From Chryseobacterium rhizoplanae (GTDB lineage: Bacteria > Bacteroidota > Bacteroidia > Flavobacteriales > Weeksellaceae): a stretch of DNA of 64,000 nucleotides. The stretch lies in assembly GCF_900182655.1 (NCBI RefSeq), contig NZ_FXTC01000012.1, positions 1 to 64,000 of the forward strand. The letters are read 5' to 3'. The translations under genes and the position numbers were made by a program. Below, piece after piece: positions 18,013 to 23,844 of the stretch (position 1 is the stretch's first letter; every line of letters begins with the position of its first letter). The notes below the pieces were generated by a model. The model was given only the letters and a program-made list of their open reading frames with translations, was not told where the DNA came from and made no database searches.

Positions 18013-19699
18013 AATAAAACCTTTCCCGAAAAATAACTATCCCAAAAAAGGTCTCTTGATCAGAGGCTCTTCACCTGTGGTATGGCTTCAGGAAATGGAG
18101 ACGCTTGGCATTAATGTAAGCCAGGTAACATCTTATGCAATTCCTGCCAACAGTCCTGATCTGCTGTATGGCTGTTTCCTTGTTTTTAATGAGCAGGCTC
18201 CGCAGGAAATAGGTAGGAACGCTTATTTTCAATGCGTAGACAACAGGCTTTTTATTCCTGAAAACACTACTTTTTATCCTAAAATAAATCCTGAAGACTG
18301 GGCACAGCTTGATTCCCGTTTTCTGATTATGCATCCTGAATTCGGACTCGTAAAACTCTCTGAAGAAATCGACTGGATTTCATTAATTCTGCAGCCCGGT
18401 AGTATAGACGAAGGCATCAGAAAACCACTGAACGGAGTTTCAATTCCCCAAAAAATTGAAAGCTATACGGTTGAAATAGATGACGAAAAAGTGATGGAAG
18501 CATTACAGCCAAAACAAACCGAAGAAGAATGGATGAATAACCTTCCGTTTGACCTTAAAAAAGTAATGGCCGGGAATAAAAAGGAAATAGAAAAGTATTT
18601 ACAGTATATTGAAAAATACCCTGAAAGAGCAGTAGAACTGGGTGTTTCGCTTGATGTAATGGGAACTTCCAGAGGAGACGGCTTTGGCAAATTTACCTGG
18701 TTGGAAGGATTATTTGGTAGAGGTTCCGGAGGGAAAACCGAAAGTGCAGGAACAAGAAACTTTCGCAGAATTTTCTGGGCGGTTATTATTGTGGCTATCG
18801 TCTTAAAGATTGCGTTGCCTTCAGACAAAAATAATGCTGATCAGGAAGAAAATACAGCCTCTTCCGGAAAAATTGCAAGCAACGCAGTAAAAGCACCATC
18901 TGATATGATTGCTTTCCAGTCCGGGACCTCAGAAATTGATCTGAAGATAGACTCTCTATATCATCAGGAGAGAAAAGAACTGTCCAAAGAACTTATTCAT
19001 GCCGGGATCATAGAATCCAAAACAAAAGAAGACAAAGAAAATTATAAAAAAGCGGGTGGAAGAGAAGTCAGTGAAATAGGAAGAGATATCGGAAAACTTG
19101 TGAATAAAGAAAAACAAAGCAGAGATTCTCTTAAAACCATTTATACCCAAAAGATTACAAAGCACCTTGAACAAAAATCTGAAAAGCTGGAACGTAAAAT
19201 TTCAGATTCCCTGAAGCAGTATACCAATGGAAAACCTGTAAACGGAGAAGTCGTAAAATTCCTGCTGAAAAAGAAAAAAGCTTTGATGGCCGATTCTTTG
19301 GGTAAACTTTACGGAACATTGGATATTGTAGACCCTTCTTCTGCTTCCATTGACAAATCCAAAGTGAAAGCAGTGGGGACGGAAGGGACTCCATTGGAGA
19401 ATAAAGCCCCGGTTTCAGATATTATGTATATGGTTATCCTGATGATTGCTGGTGTAGGACTGTATTTGTTCTTATTTAAAAATAAATCATTAAACCTTGG
19501 CGGTGATAATGTACCTGCTTGGGTGAAATTTATTTTAATAGCAATCCTTGTGGCGATGCTGGTGTACCTATTTTATCCGTTGGTAAAAATGTTTGGCTAC
19601 AACTGGTTTGTATGGGTGCTGGTGATCTGCGTAATGCTGCTCCTTTATCGTCTGTTCAGAGAAGATAAAACCATTTTAAAATCCGATGATGATGAATAA
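18002..19699 (+). CDS. bpX-type N-terminal domain with membrane anchor, ternary system
   Basis: 565 residues. The N-terminal 180 residues resemble the bpX-type domains of neighbouring genes (LRIKPFPKNNYPKKGLLIRG, LYGCFLVFNEQAPQEIG). A short linker with EEWMNNLPFDLKKVMAGNKK leads to a Gly/Ser-rich stretch and the first hydrophobic helix (about 260-275). A Lys/Glu-rich coiled region (about 315-450) follows, and three C-terminal hydrophobic helices lie near 475-550. This links the ternary complex to the membrane. Overlaps the previous gene by 11 bp and the next by 14 bp. Confidence 0.7.
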   Translation: MELRIKPFPKNNYPKKGLLIRGSSPVVWLQEMETLGINVSQVTSYAIPANSPDLLYGCFLVFNEQAPQEIGRNAYFQCVDNRLFIPENTTFYPKINPEDWAQLDSRFLIMHPEFGLVKLSEEIDWISLILQPGSIDEGIRKPLNGVSIPQKIESYTVEIDDEKVMEALQPKQTEEEWMNNLPFDLKKVMAGNKKEIEKYLQYIEKYPERAVELGVSLDVMGTSRGDGFGKFTWLEGLFGRGSGGKTESAGTRNFRRIFWAVIIVAIVLKIALPSDKNNADQEENTASSGKIASNAVKAPSDMIAFQSGTSEIDLKIDSLYHQERKELSKELIHAGIIESKTKEDKENYKKAGGREVSEIGRDIGKLVNKEKQSRDSLKTIYTQKITKHLEQKSEKLERKISDSLKQYTNGKPVNGEVVKFLLKKKKALMADSLGKLYGTLDIVDPSSASIDKSKVKAVGTEGTPLENKAPVSDIMYMVILMIAGVGLYLFLFKNKSLNLGGDNVPAWVKFILIAILVAMLVYLFYPLVKMFGYNWFVWVLVICVMLLLYRLFREDKTILKSDDDE

Positions 19700-20714
19700 A
19701 CAGAAATTTATAGACAAATTTATGGCGGCATTCGTACTGCTGGCTATGTTTAAGGTCATCGGAATTGTTGCCCAATTATTCCATGAAAGCTTCTGGAGTG
19801 TGATTGGAACATTAGGGATCTTTTTAATTGTAGCCTTTATTATCCTTCTTGTGATCACTTCCTTAAAAGATAAAGAACAGAACAACAGAAATTCAGCAGG
19901 AAGAAAAGGCAGTGGAAGCAGTAGTTTCTATCTGGAAAACTCACTTTTTGACAGAATCCGGAGCAAATATGAAGAACTCGCCGAAAAATATATTGCTGAA
20001 AACGATTATAAAAAAGCAGCAAGAGTCTATATGAATTTGCTGCAGGACAACTACAGAGGTGCAAAAACACTGGAAAATGGCGGGTTCTACAATGAAGCAG
20101 CCGTAGTATACCTTAAGAAACTGAATAATAAAACTGATGCAGCAGTTTGCTATGAAAAGGCAAAGCAATATAAAAAGGCAATCGACCTTTATAAAGAAAT
20201 GGAGCAGAAAGAAAAAGTGGGCGATCTCTATAAAGAAATCAACGATCTTAAAAATGCCCACCATTACTATCAAATAGTTGCAGATGACTATACAATCAAT
20301 AATCAGATGGTGAAAGCTTCCCTGGTATACCGTAAAAAAATGGAAAAAGCTGAAGAGGCACAAAAAGTACTGCTAAAAGGATGGGAAGAAGACAGAGATG
20401 CTTTCAATTGTTTGAATAACTACTTTGCCAATATTTTTGATGTTAAAAAACTGGAATCTGAAATACAGCATTTATATCAGAAAACTCCGGCTCATAAAAA
20501 GATCACTTATCTGGAAGCCATGAAATATGAATTCAAGAAAGACCCGAAATTACATACGGCAACCAGAAATATAGCCTATGAAATTATTGCTGAAAAAGTA
20601 GCCACCCGCTCAGAAATTGTGAATGAGCTAAAATATTTTAATCCCAATGATGAAGTGATTCTAAAAGATATTTCAAGATTTAAAACCGGAAGAAATAAAA
20701 TGTTTAGGAATTAA
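19686..20714 (+). CDS. Membrane-anchored TPR protein, last gene of the ternary operon
   Basis: 342 residues. Two hydrophobic N-terminal helices (about residues 8-58) are followed by TPR-like helical repeats: YEELAEKYIAENDYKKAARV, YNEAAVVYLKKLNNKTDAAV, YEKAKQYKKAIDLYKEME and YKEINDLKNAHHYYQIVADD. TPR arrays usually hold protein complexes together, so it may be a scaffold for the MoxR-vWA complex at the membrane. It overlaps the previous gene by 14 bp and closes the operon that starts at 12557. No terminator hairpin is obvious after it; a dispersed repeat follows. Confidence 0.75.
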   Translation: MMMNKQKFIDKFMAAFVLLAMFKVIGIVAQLFHESFWSVIGTLGIFLIVAFIILLVITSLKDKEQNNRNSAGRKGSGSSSFYLENSLFDRIRSKYEELAEKYIAENDYKKAARVYMNLLQDNYRGAKTLENGGFYNEAAVVYLKKLNNKTDAAVCYEKAKQYKKAIDLYKEMEQKEKVGDLYKEINDLKNAHHYYQIVADDYTINNQMVKASLVYRKKMEKAEEAQKVLLKGWEEDRDAFNCLNNYFANIFDVKKLESEIQHLYQKTPAHKKITYLEAMKYEFKKDPKLHTATRNIAYEIIAEKVATRSEIVNELKYFNPNDEVILKDISRFKTGRNKMFRN

Positions 20715-20799
20715 ATATTTAAAGATTGAAGAATTTAAAAATTAAAGAAAAATTTTGCCTGATTAAATCAATATAATTATTTGCATTATTCAGAACAAT

Positions 20800-20890
20800 A
20801 TTATTAGCGGTATTAAATTTTATCGGAGATAAAATCCTCGCGCCTTAAAGCATATTTTTTTAATATTATTTTGCGCCTTTGCGTATCTAA
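20800..20890. repeat. Copy of the GCGCC palindromic repeat
   Basis: Contains GGTATTAAATTTTATCGGAG, ATAAAATCC, CGCGCCTTAA and TTTGCGCCTTTGCG. It is clearly related to the right half of 12221-12540 and to 50205-50300. Lies directly downstream of the ternary operon. Confidence 0.7.
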
Positions 20891-20937
20891 AACTTTCCAG
20901 AGATCGTGACAATTATAAAATAATACCAAAAAAGATT

Positions 20938-20945
20938 TATCTTTG
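20938..20945 (+). promoter_or_regulatory. -7 box TATCTTTG of the 42-codon ORF
   Basis: Exact match to the Bacteroidota consensus TAnnTTTG, 12 bp before the ATG at 20958. Confidence 0.6.
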
Positions 20946-20957
20946 CCCCAGAAAATT

Positions 20958-21086
20958 ATGACAATACAAAGAGCACATATCAATGCGGAACTATTCGGAA
21001 GTCCTTCTAATAAAGGATTATTCGGGTATGATGAGATGATATGGAATGAGGCGAAATGTGCTGACTTTGGAAATTATTTACTGTAA
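20958..21086 (+). CDS. 42-residue small protein or leader peptide
   Basis: A short ORF of 42 codons with its own -7 box (20938) and a strong terminator 33 bp after the stop. The peptide contains ELFGSPSNKGLFGYDE, and nineteen of the twenty amino acids occur (only Val is missing). It shares the LFG(S/H) motif with the small ORF at 21474. The mRNA segment TGAGGCG (21047-21053, inside the Glu-Ala codons) can pair over 7 bp with the 5' arm of the terminator (CGCCTCG, 21120-21126), so attenuation is possible. No homologue known to me; it could equally be a stand-alone small protein. Confidence 0.55.
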   Translation: MTIQRAHINAELFGSPSNKGLFGYDEMIWNEAKCADFGNYLL

Positions 21087-21118
21087 ACTTGTAAAAAATT
21101 AATCAAAATACAACAGAA

Positions 21119-21146
21119 ACGCCTCGGAAAACCGAGGCGTTTTTTG
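21119..21146 (+). terminator. Rho-independent terminator after the 42-codon ORF
   Basis: ACGCCTCGG pairs perfectly with CCGAGGCGT around an AAAA loop, followed by TTTTTTG. One of the strongest hairpins in the window. Confidence 0.9.
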
Positions 21147-21395
21147 TTTTTTAGGTCAGAAATTATTTAGAATGAAAAAAAATAACCATAAACATGAAAA
21201 TTTTTTAATTAACAATGAAACTTTAATACGATAAAATAGAGTGATAAGCAACCCGATGAGAGACAGTCATTTAGGTATTTATGATATCTGCAAAATATTG
21301 CGGACAGAAATTCTCTATTCTAAAGATTAAATGTAATTAATTGATTATCAATGACTTGATTTGAAAATTTATTTGCGGATTCCAAAAATTCATAT
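21147..21395. other. AT-rich spacer before the array leader
   Basis: No gene or hairpin that I can support. It contains several short poly-A and poly-T runs and ends in the promoter of the 41-codon leader ORF. Confidence 0.5.
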
Positions 21396-21403
21396 TTACT
21401 TTG
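21396..21403 (+). promoter_or_regulatory. -7 box of the tRNA-array leader transcript
   Basis: TTACTTTG, one base off TAnnTTTG, identical to the -7 box of the Ro60 gene at 34816. Transcription would start near 21410 and run through the 41-codon ORF toward the tRNA array. The inverted repeat seen at the Ro60 promoter is absent here. Confidence 0.5.
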
Positions 21404-21473
21404 CAACCGAAAATTGAAAGCAACAGGTTTTCAGGATTCAGTTAAAAATAATTTAGAAACAAACAAAAATAAA

Positions 21474-21599
21474 ATGAAACAGTTACACAACATATTCAAT
21501 CAATATTCAAGACTATTCGGACATGAGCCGGCAGGAGTTCTGTGTATTTTTGATAGTGAAATTGTGGATGAAAGGTGCTTATATACGTGGGTCAGCTAA
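21474..21599 (+). CDS. 41-residue putative leader peptide containing all 20 amino acids
   Basis: Short ORF (ATG 21474, TAA 21597) between a promoter and a terminator that ends one base before the first tRNA of the array. In 41 residues every one of the 20 amino acids occurs at least once, including two Cys, two His and one Trp. It begins MKQLHNIFNQYSRLF and ends CLYTWVS. The Arg-Cys-Leu codons (21573-21581) include GGTGCTT, which can pair over 7 bp with AAGCGCC of the terminator 5' arm. This is what a leader peptide for attenuation by general aminoacyl-tRNA shortage should look like. The alternative is an ordinary small protein. Shares LFG with the ORF at 20958. Confidence 0.65.
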   Translation: MKQLHNIFNQYSRLFGHEPAGVLCIFDSEIVDERCLYTWVS

Positions 21600-21623
21600 T
21601 GATCTCTTACGTTTAAAAATATG

Positions 21624-21655
21624 AAGCGCCTCCCGAAAAGAGGCGCTTTTTTTAT
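21624..21655 (+). terminator. Terminator/possible attenuator before the tRNA array
   Basis: AAGCGCCTC (21624-21632) pairs perfectly with GAGGCGCTT (21640-21648) around a CCGAAAA loop, followed by TTTTTT. It stands between the 41-codon ORF and the tRNA-His gene (21656), so the array can only be transcribed from the leader promoter by reading through it. The competing pairing with 21574-21580 would prevent its formation. Confidence 0.85.
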
Positions 21656-21728
21656 GGTTTCTTTAGCTTATTTGGTAAAGCGCCGGTCTGTGGAACCGGA
21701 GAACAGGGTTCGATTCCCGGAGATACCC
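21656..21728 (+). tRNA. tRNA-His (GTG)
   Basis: Cloverleaf: acceptor GGTTTCT/AGATACC (one T-T mismatch), D-arm GCTT...AAGC, anticodon stem CCGGT/ACCGG with loop CTGTGGA (anticodon GTG), T-loop TTCGATT. Discriminator C73 as in histidine tRNAs, but position -1 is T rather than G. CCA not encoded. Begins right after the attenuator. Confidence 0.85.
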
Positions 21729-21737
21729 AAAATATAA

Positions 21738-21811
21738 AATCTCATAGCTCAAGTGGTTAGAGCACCGGTCTTTTAAACCGGGGGTTGAAAGTTCAAATCT
21801 TTCTGGGGTTA
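21738..21811 (+). tRNA. tRNA-Lys (TTT)
   Basis: Acceptor AATCTCA/TGGGGTT pairs fully but with three wobble pairs, which is unusual. D-arm GCTC...GAGC, anticodon loop CTTTTAA (TTT), T-arm GAAAG TTCAAAT CTTTC, discriminator A. CCA not encoded. Confidence 0.85.
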
Positions 21812-21818
21812 CAAAAAC

Positions 21819-21892
21819 GGTTCCGTAGCTCAATTGGATAGAGCATGGGTTTTCTAAACCCAGGGTTAGAGGTTCGAGTCCTCTCGGAATCA
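21819..21892 (+). tRNA. tRNA-Arg (TCT)
   Basis: Acceptor GGTTCCG/CGGAATC (one wobble), D-arm GCTC...GAGC, anticodon stem TGGGT/ACCCA with loop TTTCTAA (TCT, reading AGA/AGG), T-loop TTCGAGT, discriminator A. Only 7 bp separate it from tRNA-Lys. Confidence 0.88.
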
Positions 21893-21898
21893 CAAAAA

Positions 21899-21970
21899 GG
21901 TCTATTGAGGTAATGGCTAACCTGCCCGACTGTCTCTTGGGCACTGCGAGTTCGATTCTCGCATAGACCG
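21899..21970 (+). tRNA. tRNA-Asp (GTC) with unusual U37
   Basis: Acceptor GGTCTAT/ATAGACC perfect, anticodon stem CCCGA/TTGGG, loop CTGTCTC (GTC), T-loop TTCGATT, discriminator G as in Asp tRNAs. Position 37, next to the anticodon, is a pyrimidine instead of the almost universal purine. Confidence 0.82.
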
Positions 21971-21973
21971 CAA

Positions 21974-22033
21974 AGATTCATAAAAGATTTCGGTTCCGAC
22001 TGTCTCTCGGAAAAGAATTTTAAAGTGAATCTG
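21974..22033 (+). ncRNA. Miniature tRNA-like RNA without D and T arms
   Basis: A 60-nt element between tRNA-Asp and tRNA-Pro. AGATTCA/TGAATCT forms a perfect 7-bp acceptor-like stem followed by G; inside, TTCCGA/TCGGAA forms a 6-bp stem around the loop CTGTCTC, identical to the anticodon loop of the preceding tRNA-Asp (GTC). No D-loop or TTCRA T-loop is present. It looks like an armless tRNA, a decoy anticodon hairpin or a decayed tRNA-Asp; which of these is unknown. Confidence 0.6.
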
Positions 22034-22038
22034 CAAAG

Positions 22039-22110
22039 CTGGAAAGATAACGGTGGTTGTTTACCCGTCTTGGACGCGGGAGGTCGCAAGTTCGAATCTT
22101 GCTTTCCAGA
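22039..22110 (+). tRNA. tRNA-Pro (TGG)
   Basis: Acceptor CTGGAAA/TTTCCAG perfect, anticodon stem CCCGT/GCGGG with loop CTTGGAC (TGG), T-loop TTCGAAT, discriminator A. The D stem is weak (three pairs). Confidence 0.85.
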
Positions 22111-22116
22111 CAATTT

Positions 22117-22188
22117 GTTCCATTAGCATAGTGGTGAGTGCATTCGGCTTTCTACCGAACGACAAGGGTTCGATCCCCTTATGGAATA
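22117..22188 (+). tRNA. tRNA-Glu (TTC), first copy, U37
   Basis: Acceptor GTTCCAT/ATGGAAT (one wobble), anticodon stem TTCGG/CCGAA with loop CTTTCTA (TTC), T-loop TTCGATC, discriminator A. Position 37 is again a pyrimidine, as in the array tRNA-Asp. Confidence 0.85.
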
Positions 22189-22193
22189 CAAAT

Positions 22194-22267
22194 GATTCCG
22201 TAGCTCAAGTGGTTAGAGTATCGGTCTGATACACCGAAGGTTGAAGGTTCGAGTCCTTCCGGAATTA
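22194..22267 (+). tRNA. tRNA-Ile (GAT)
   Basis: Acceptor GATTCCG/CGGAATT (one wobble), D-arm GCTC...GAGT, anticodon stem TCGGT/ACCGA with loop CTGATAC (GAT), T-loop TTCGAGT, discriminator A. 5 bp after tRNA-Glu. Confidence 0.88.
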
Positions 22268-22303
22268 CAGTAACTAATTGTTAATTGTTTCAGGAGAAAA
22301 AGT

Positions 22304-22367
22304 AAAAGTTTGTCGAGCGCAGAAGATCTTTACGCCAAACACGAAAATACAGACAGGCTTTTCTTCT
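22304..22367 (+). ncRNA. Array spacer RNA S1
   Basis: First of five copies. Terminal stem AAAAGTTTGTC/GACAGGCTTTT (11 bp, two wobbles) encloses the conserved loop sequence GAGCGCAGAAGATCTTTA. The 3' flank is T-rich. Stem positions vary among copies while pairing is kept, so this is a conserved RNA structure. Confidence 0.7.
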
Positions 22368-22419
22368 CTCCGGATTAATTAAAAGTTAAGAATATCATTT
22401 ATAAATTTTTAGGTAAAAA

Positions 22420-22480
22420 TAAAGTTTGTCAAGCGCAGAAGTTCTTATATCAAACAATTTTAGACAGACTTTATTTTTTT
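22420..22480 (+). ncRNA. Array spacer RNA S2
   Basis: Stem TAAAGTTTGTC/GACAGACTTTA (11 bp, one wobble), loop starting AAGCGCAGAAGTTCTTATA, then TTTTTTT. Compared with S1, stem position 6 changes from U-G to U-A, and the outer pair from A-U to U-A, a compensating change. Confidence 0.7.
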
Positions 22481-22485
22481 AATCT

Positions 22486-22567
22486 GATGGTTCGCCGAAG
22501 TGGAAGAGTCGGGGCGGTCTGCAAAACCGTTGTGTAAACTGAGTGGGTTTGAATCCCATAGCCATCT
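22486..22567 (+). tRNA. tRNA-Cys (GCA)
   Basis: Acceptor GATGGTT/AGCCATC (one wobble), D stem CCGA/TCGG, anticodon stem GCGGT/ACCGT with loop CTGCAAA (GCA), enlarged variable region (about 12 nt), T-arm GTGGG TTTGAAT CCCAT, discriminator T as in Cys tRNAs. Confidence 0.85.
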
Positions 22568-22654
22568 CAATGTAAAAACTATAGGAGATATAAGAATCTT
22601 TTATCAATGATCTTTTATCATCTATAGCAAAGAATATCCTTTATTAATAAAAGA

Positions 22655-22720
22655 AAAAGGCTGTCGAGCGCAGAAGATCTTTAATCAAACATTCAATAAA
22701 GACAGACCTTTTCTTTTTTT
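22655..22720 (+). ncRNA. Array spacer RNA S3
   Basis: Stem AAAAGGCTGTC/GACAG(A)CCTTTT with one bulged A, loop GAGCGCAGAAGATCTTTAA, then CTTTTTTT. The G-C pairs GG/CC replace the U-G/U-A pairs of S1 and S2. Confidence 0.7.
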
Positions 22721-22775
22721 CAAAGGAAAAATGAGGAATTACTTATTATTCATTACTAATTGCTCATAAAAATCC

Positions 22776-22912
22776 GGAAGTACGCCGAAGTTGGAGAGTC
22801 GGGGCAGACTGACATGAGGAACGAATTGAACGATTCCATAAAAAATGAATGTAATAAAGTTAAAATCTGTTGCTTCATAGCTGATTAGGTTCGAATCCTA
22901 CTACTTCCACCA
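22776..22912 (+). tRNA. tRNA with about 50-nt insertion in the anticodon loop (tRNA-Tyr-like)
   Basis: Acceptor GGAAGTA/TACTTCC is perfect, discriminator A, and CCA is encoded. D-arm region resembles that of the array tRNA-Cys. The anticodon stem GCAGA (22804) / TCTGT (22866) closes a 57-nt loop instead of 7 nt. A 17-nt variable region and T-loop TTCGAAT follow. GCAGACTG...AAAATCTG is what a Tyr anticodon arm (loop CTGTAAA) would give with an insertion between the anticodon bases; reading the loop as it stands gives GAC (Val). The insert has no group I or II intron core and is far too short for one. Confidence 0.6.
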
Positions 22913-22913
22913 A

Positions 22914-22984
22914 CCACTGATAATGTAATGGCAGCATGCAGGAAATGTACTCTTGTTGTTCAGGTTCGATTCCTGGTCAGTGGG
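22914..22984 (+). tRNA. tRNA-Thr (TGT)-like, lacks U33
   Basis: Acceptor CCACTGA/TCAGTGG perfect, T-arm TCAGG TTCGATT CCTGG good. The best anticodon arm is CAGGA/TCTTG with loop AATGTAC, giving TGT, but position 33 is A where U is nearly universal. Starts one base after the CCA of the previous tRNA. Identity is tentative. Confidence 0.6.
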
Positions 22985-22989
22985 TTAAC

Positions 22990-23061
22990 GCTCTATTCGT
23001 CTAACGGTGAGGACGCCTGCCTTTCGAGCAGAAAACAAGGGTTCGATTCCCTTATAGAGTA
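22990..23061 (+). tRNA. tRNA-Glu (TTC), second copy
   Basis: Acceptor GCTCTAT/ATAGAGT (one wobble), anticodon stem CTGC/GCAG with loop CTTTCGA (TTC), T-loop TTCGATT, discriminator A. Differs throughout from the first Glu tRNA at 22117, so the two are not a simple recent duplication. Confidence 0.83.
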
Positions 23062-23169
23062 CTGGATGTGAATAACTGGTCAATATTGAATTGATATAAT
23101 ACCATGAAAGTTCAGATTTTTTTAAAAAAATTGGCCAGTTACCATTCACACAAAAAATGAAGAAAAGAG

Positions 23170-23231
23170 AAAAGGTCTGTCAGGAGCAGAAGATCTTTAG
23201 TCAATAAAAATAGACAGCCTTTTACTTTTTT
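23170..23231 (+). ncRNA. Array spacer RNA S4
   Basis: Stem AAAAGG(T)CTGTC/GACAGCCTTTT with a bulged T on the 5' side, loop AGGAGCAGAAGATCTTTAG, then ACTTTTTT. Confidence 0.7.
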
Positions 23232-23256
23232 AAAAACAAAATACATTAGGAAATGA

Positions 23257-23327
23257 GAAAGGTTTGTCAAGCACAGAAGATCTTTACAAATACTAGCAGG
23301 CATACTTTATAAACAGACAGAGCTTTC
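23257..23327 (+). ncRNA. Array spacer RNA S5
   Basis: Stem GAAAG(G)TTTGTC/GACAGA(G)CTTTC, loop AAGCACAGAAGATCTTTAC; about 10 nt longer than the other copies because of extra loop sequence near 23290-23310. The outer G-C pair replaces A-U, another compensating change. Confidence 0.65.
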
Positions 23328-23428
23328 TCAAACCTAAACACAATATGATAAGCAATGAATAATGAGCAATAAGTAATCAGCTGTACAAGAATTACTCATT
23401 ACCAATTATTCATCACTCATAAAAATCT

Positions 23429-23504
23429 GCGGGAATGGTGGAATGGCAGACACTCTTGATTTAGGATCAAGCTTTTGAGGGTTCGAGTCCCTCTTCCCGT
23501 ACCA
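23429..23504 (+). tRNA. tRNA-Leu (TAG) without long variable arm
   Basis: Acceptor GCGGGAA/TTCCCGT (one wobble), D region TGGTGGAATGGCAGAC typical of Leu, anticodon stem CTTGA/TCAAG with loop TTTAGGA (TAG), T-arm GAGGG TTCGAGT CCCTC, discriminator A, CCA encoded. Between anticodon stem and T stem are only five bases (CTTTT), whereas bacterial Leu tRNAs have a long variable arm. Confidence 0.8.
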
Positions 23505-23589
23505 AAATATAAATGATAAGCAATGGGCAATAAGTAATGATATAGAGTGAAAATTACTCATTACCAATTACTCATTGCTTATAAAATCC

Positions 23590-23662
23590 GGAAGAGTGGT
23601 GTAGAAGGTCTGCACGTTAGTCTGAAAAACTAAAGGTACAGGTTCAATTCCTGTCTGTTCCA
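23590..23662 (+). tRNA. tRNA-Phe (GAA)
   Basis: Acceptor GGAAGAG/CTGTTCC with one G-G mismatch, anticodon stem TTAGT/ACTAA with loop CTGAAAA (GAA), T-arm ACAGG TTCAATT CCTGT, discriminator A. Confidence 0.8.
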
Positions 23663-23766
23663 CAAAAATATGAATGATAAGTAATCTGCAATGAGTAATC
23701 ATTGATACCTGACTGGTTTCTAGCATTACTCATTACCAATTACTTATTACTCATTAATTTAAATAC

Positions 23767-23838
23767 TGATTCATAGTGTAATAGGCAGCACACAAGATTT
23801 TGATTCTTGGAGTTTAGGTTCGAGTCCTAATGAATTAA
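23767..23838 (+). tRNA. tRNA-Gln (TTG)
   Basis: Acceptor TGATTCA/TGAATTA (one wobble), anticodon stem CAAGA/TCTTG with loop TTTTGAT (TTG), T-loop TTCGAGT, discriminator A. Confidence 0.82.
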
Positions 23839-23844
23839 CAATTT

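Larger units (their letters stand above)
23341..23757. repeat. Three hairpin repeats between the last tRNAs
   Basis: Before tRNA-Leu, tRNA-Phe and tRNA-Gln there is a long inverted repeat with arms made of AATGAGTAAT-like and ATTACTCATTACCAATTA-like sequence (about 23341-23420, 23508-23585, 23668-23757). A remnant lies at 22738-22768. Such hairpins could be processing signals between the tRNAs or copies of a mobile palindrome. Confidence 0.6.

Noticed and set aside
21361..21403. Ro60-type operator at the tRNA-array promoter
   Set aside because: The -7 box is the same, but only a TTGCGGA half-site-like sequence is present; the inverted repeat is missing.
21663..22113. Minus-strand frames of 93 and 106 codons across the tRNA genes, with sequences like RGLEPLTLGLENPCSIQLSYG (split by family) seen in protein databases
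   Set aside because: These are antisense translations of tRNA T-arms and acceptor stems, a known source of spurious proteins; the tRNAs on the plus strand explain the sequence.
22809..22865. Group I or group II intron in the Tyr-like tRNA
   Set aside because: At about 50 nt the insert is far below the minimum size of a self-splicing core, and no core motifs are visible.
22304..23327. CRISPR array made of the repeated spacer elements
   Set aside because: The units are irregularly spaced, separated by tRNAs, vary in the stems with compensating changes, and there are no cas genes or uniform spacers.
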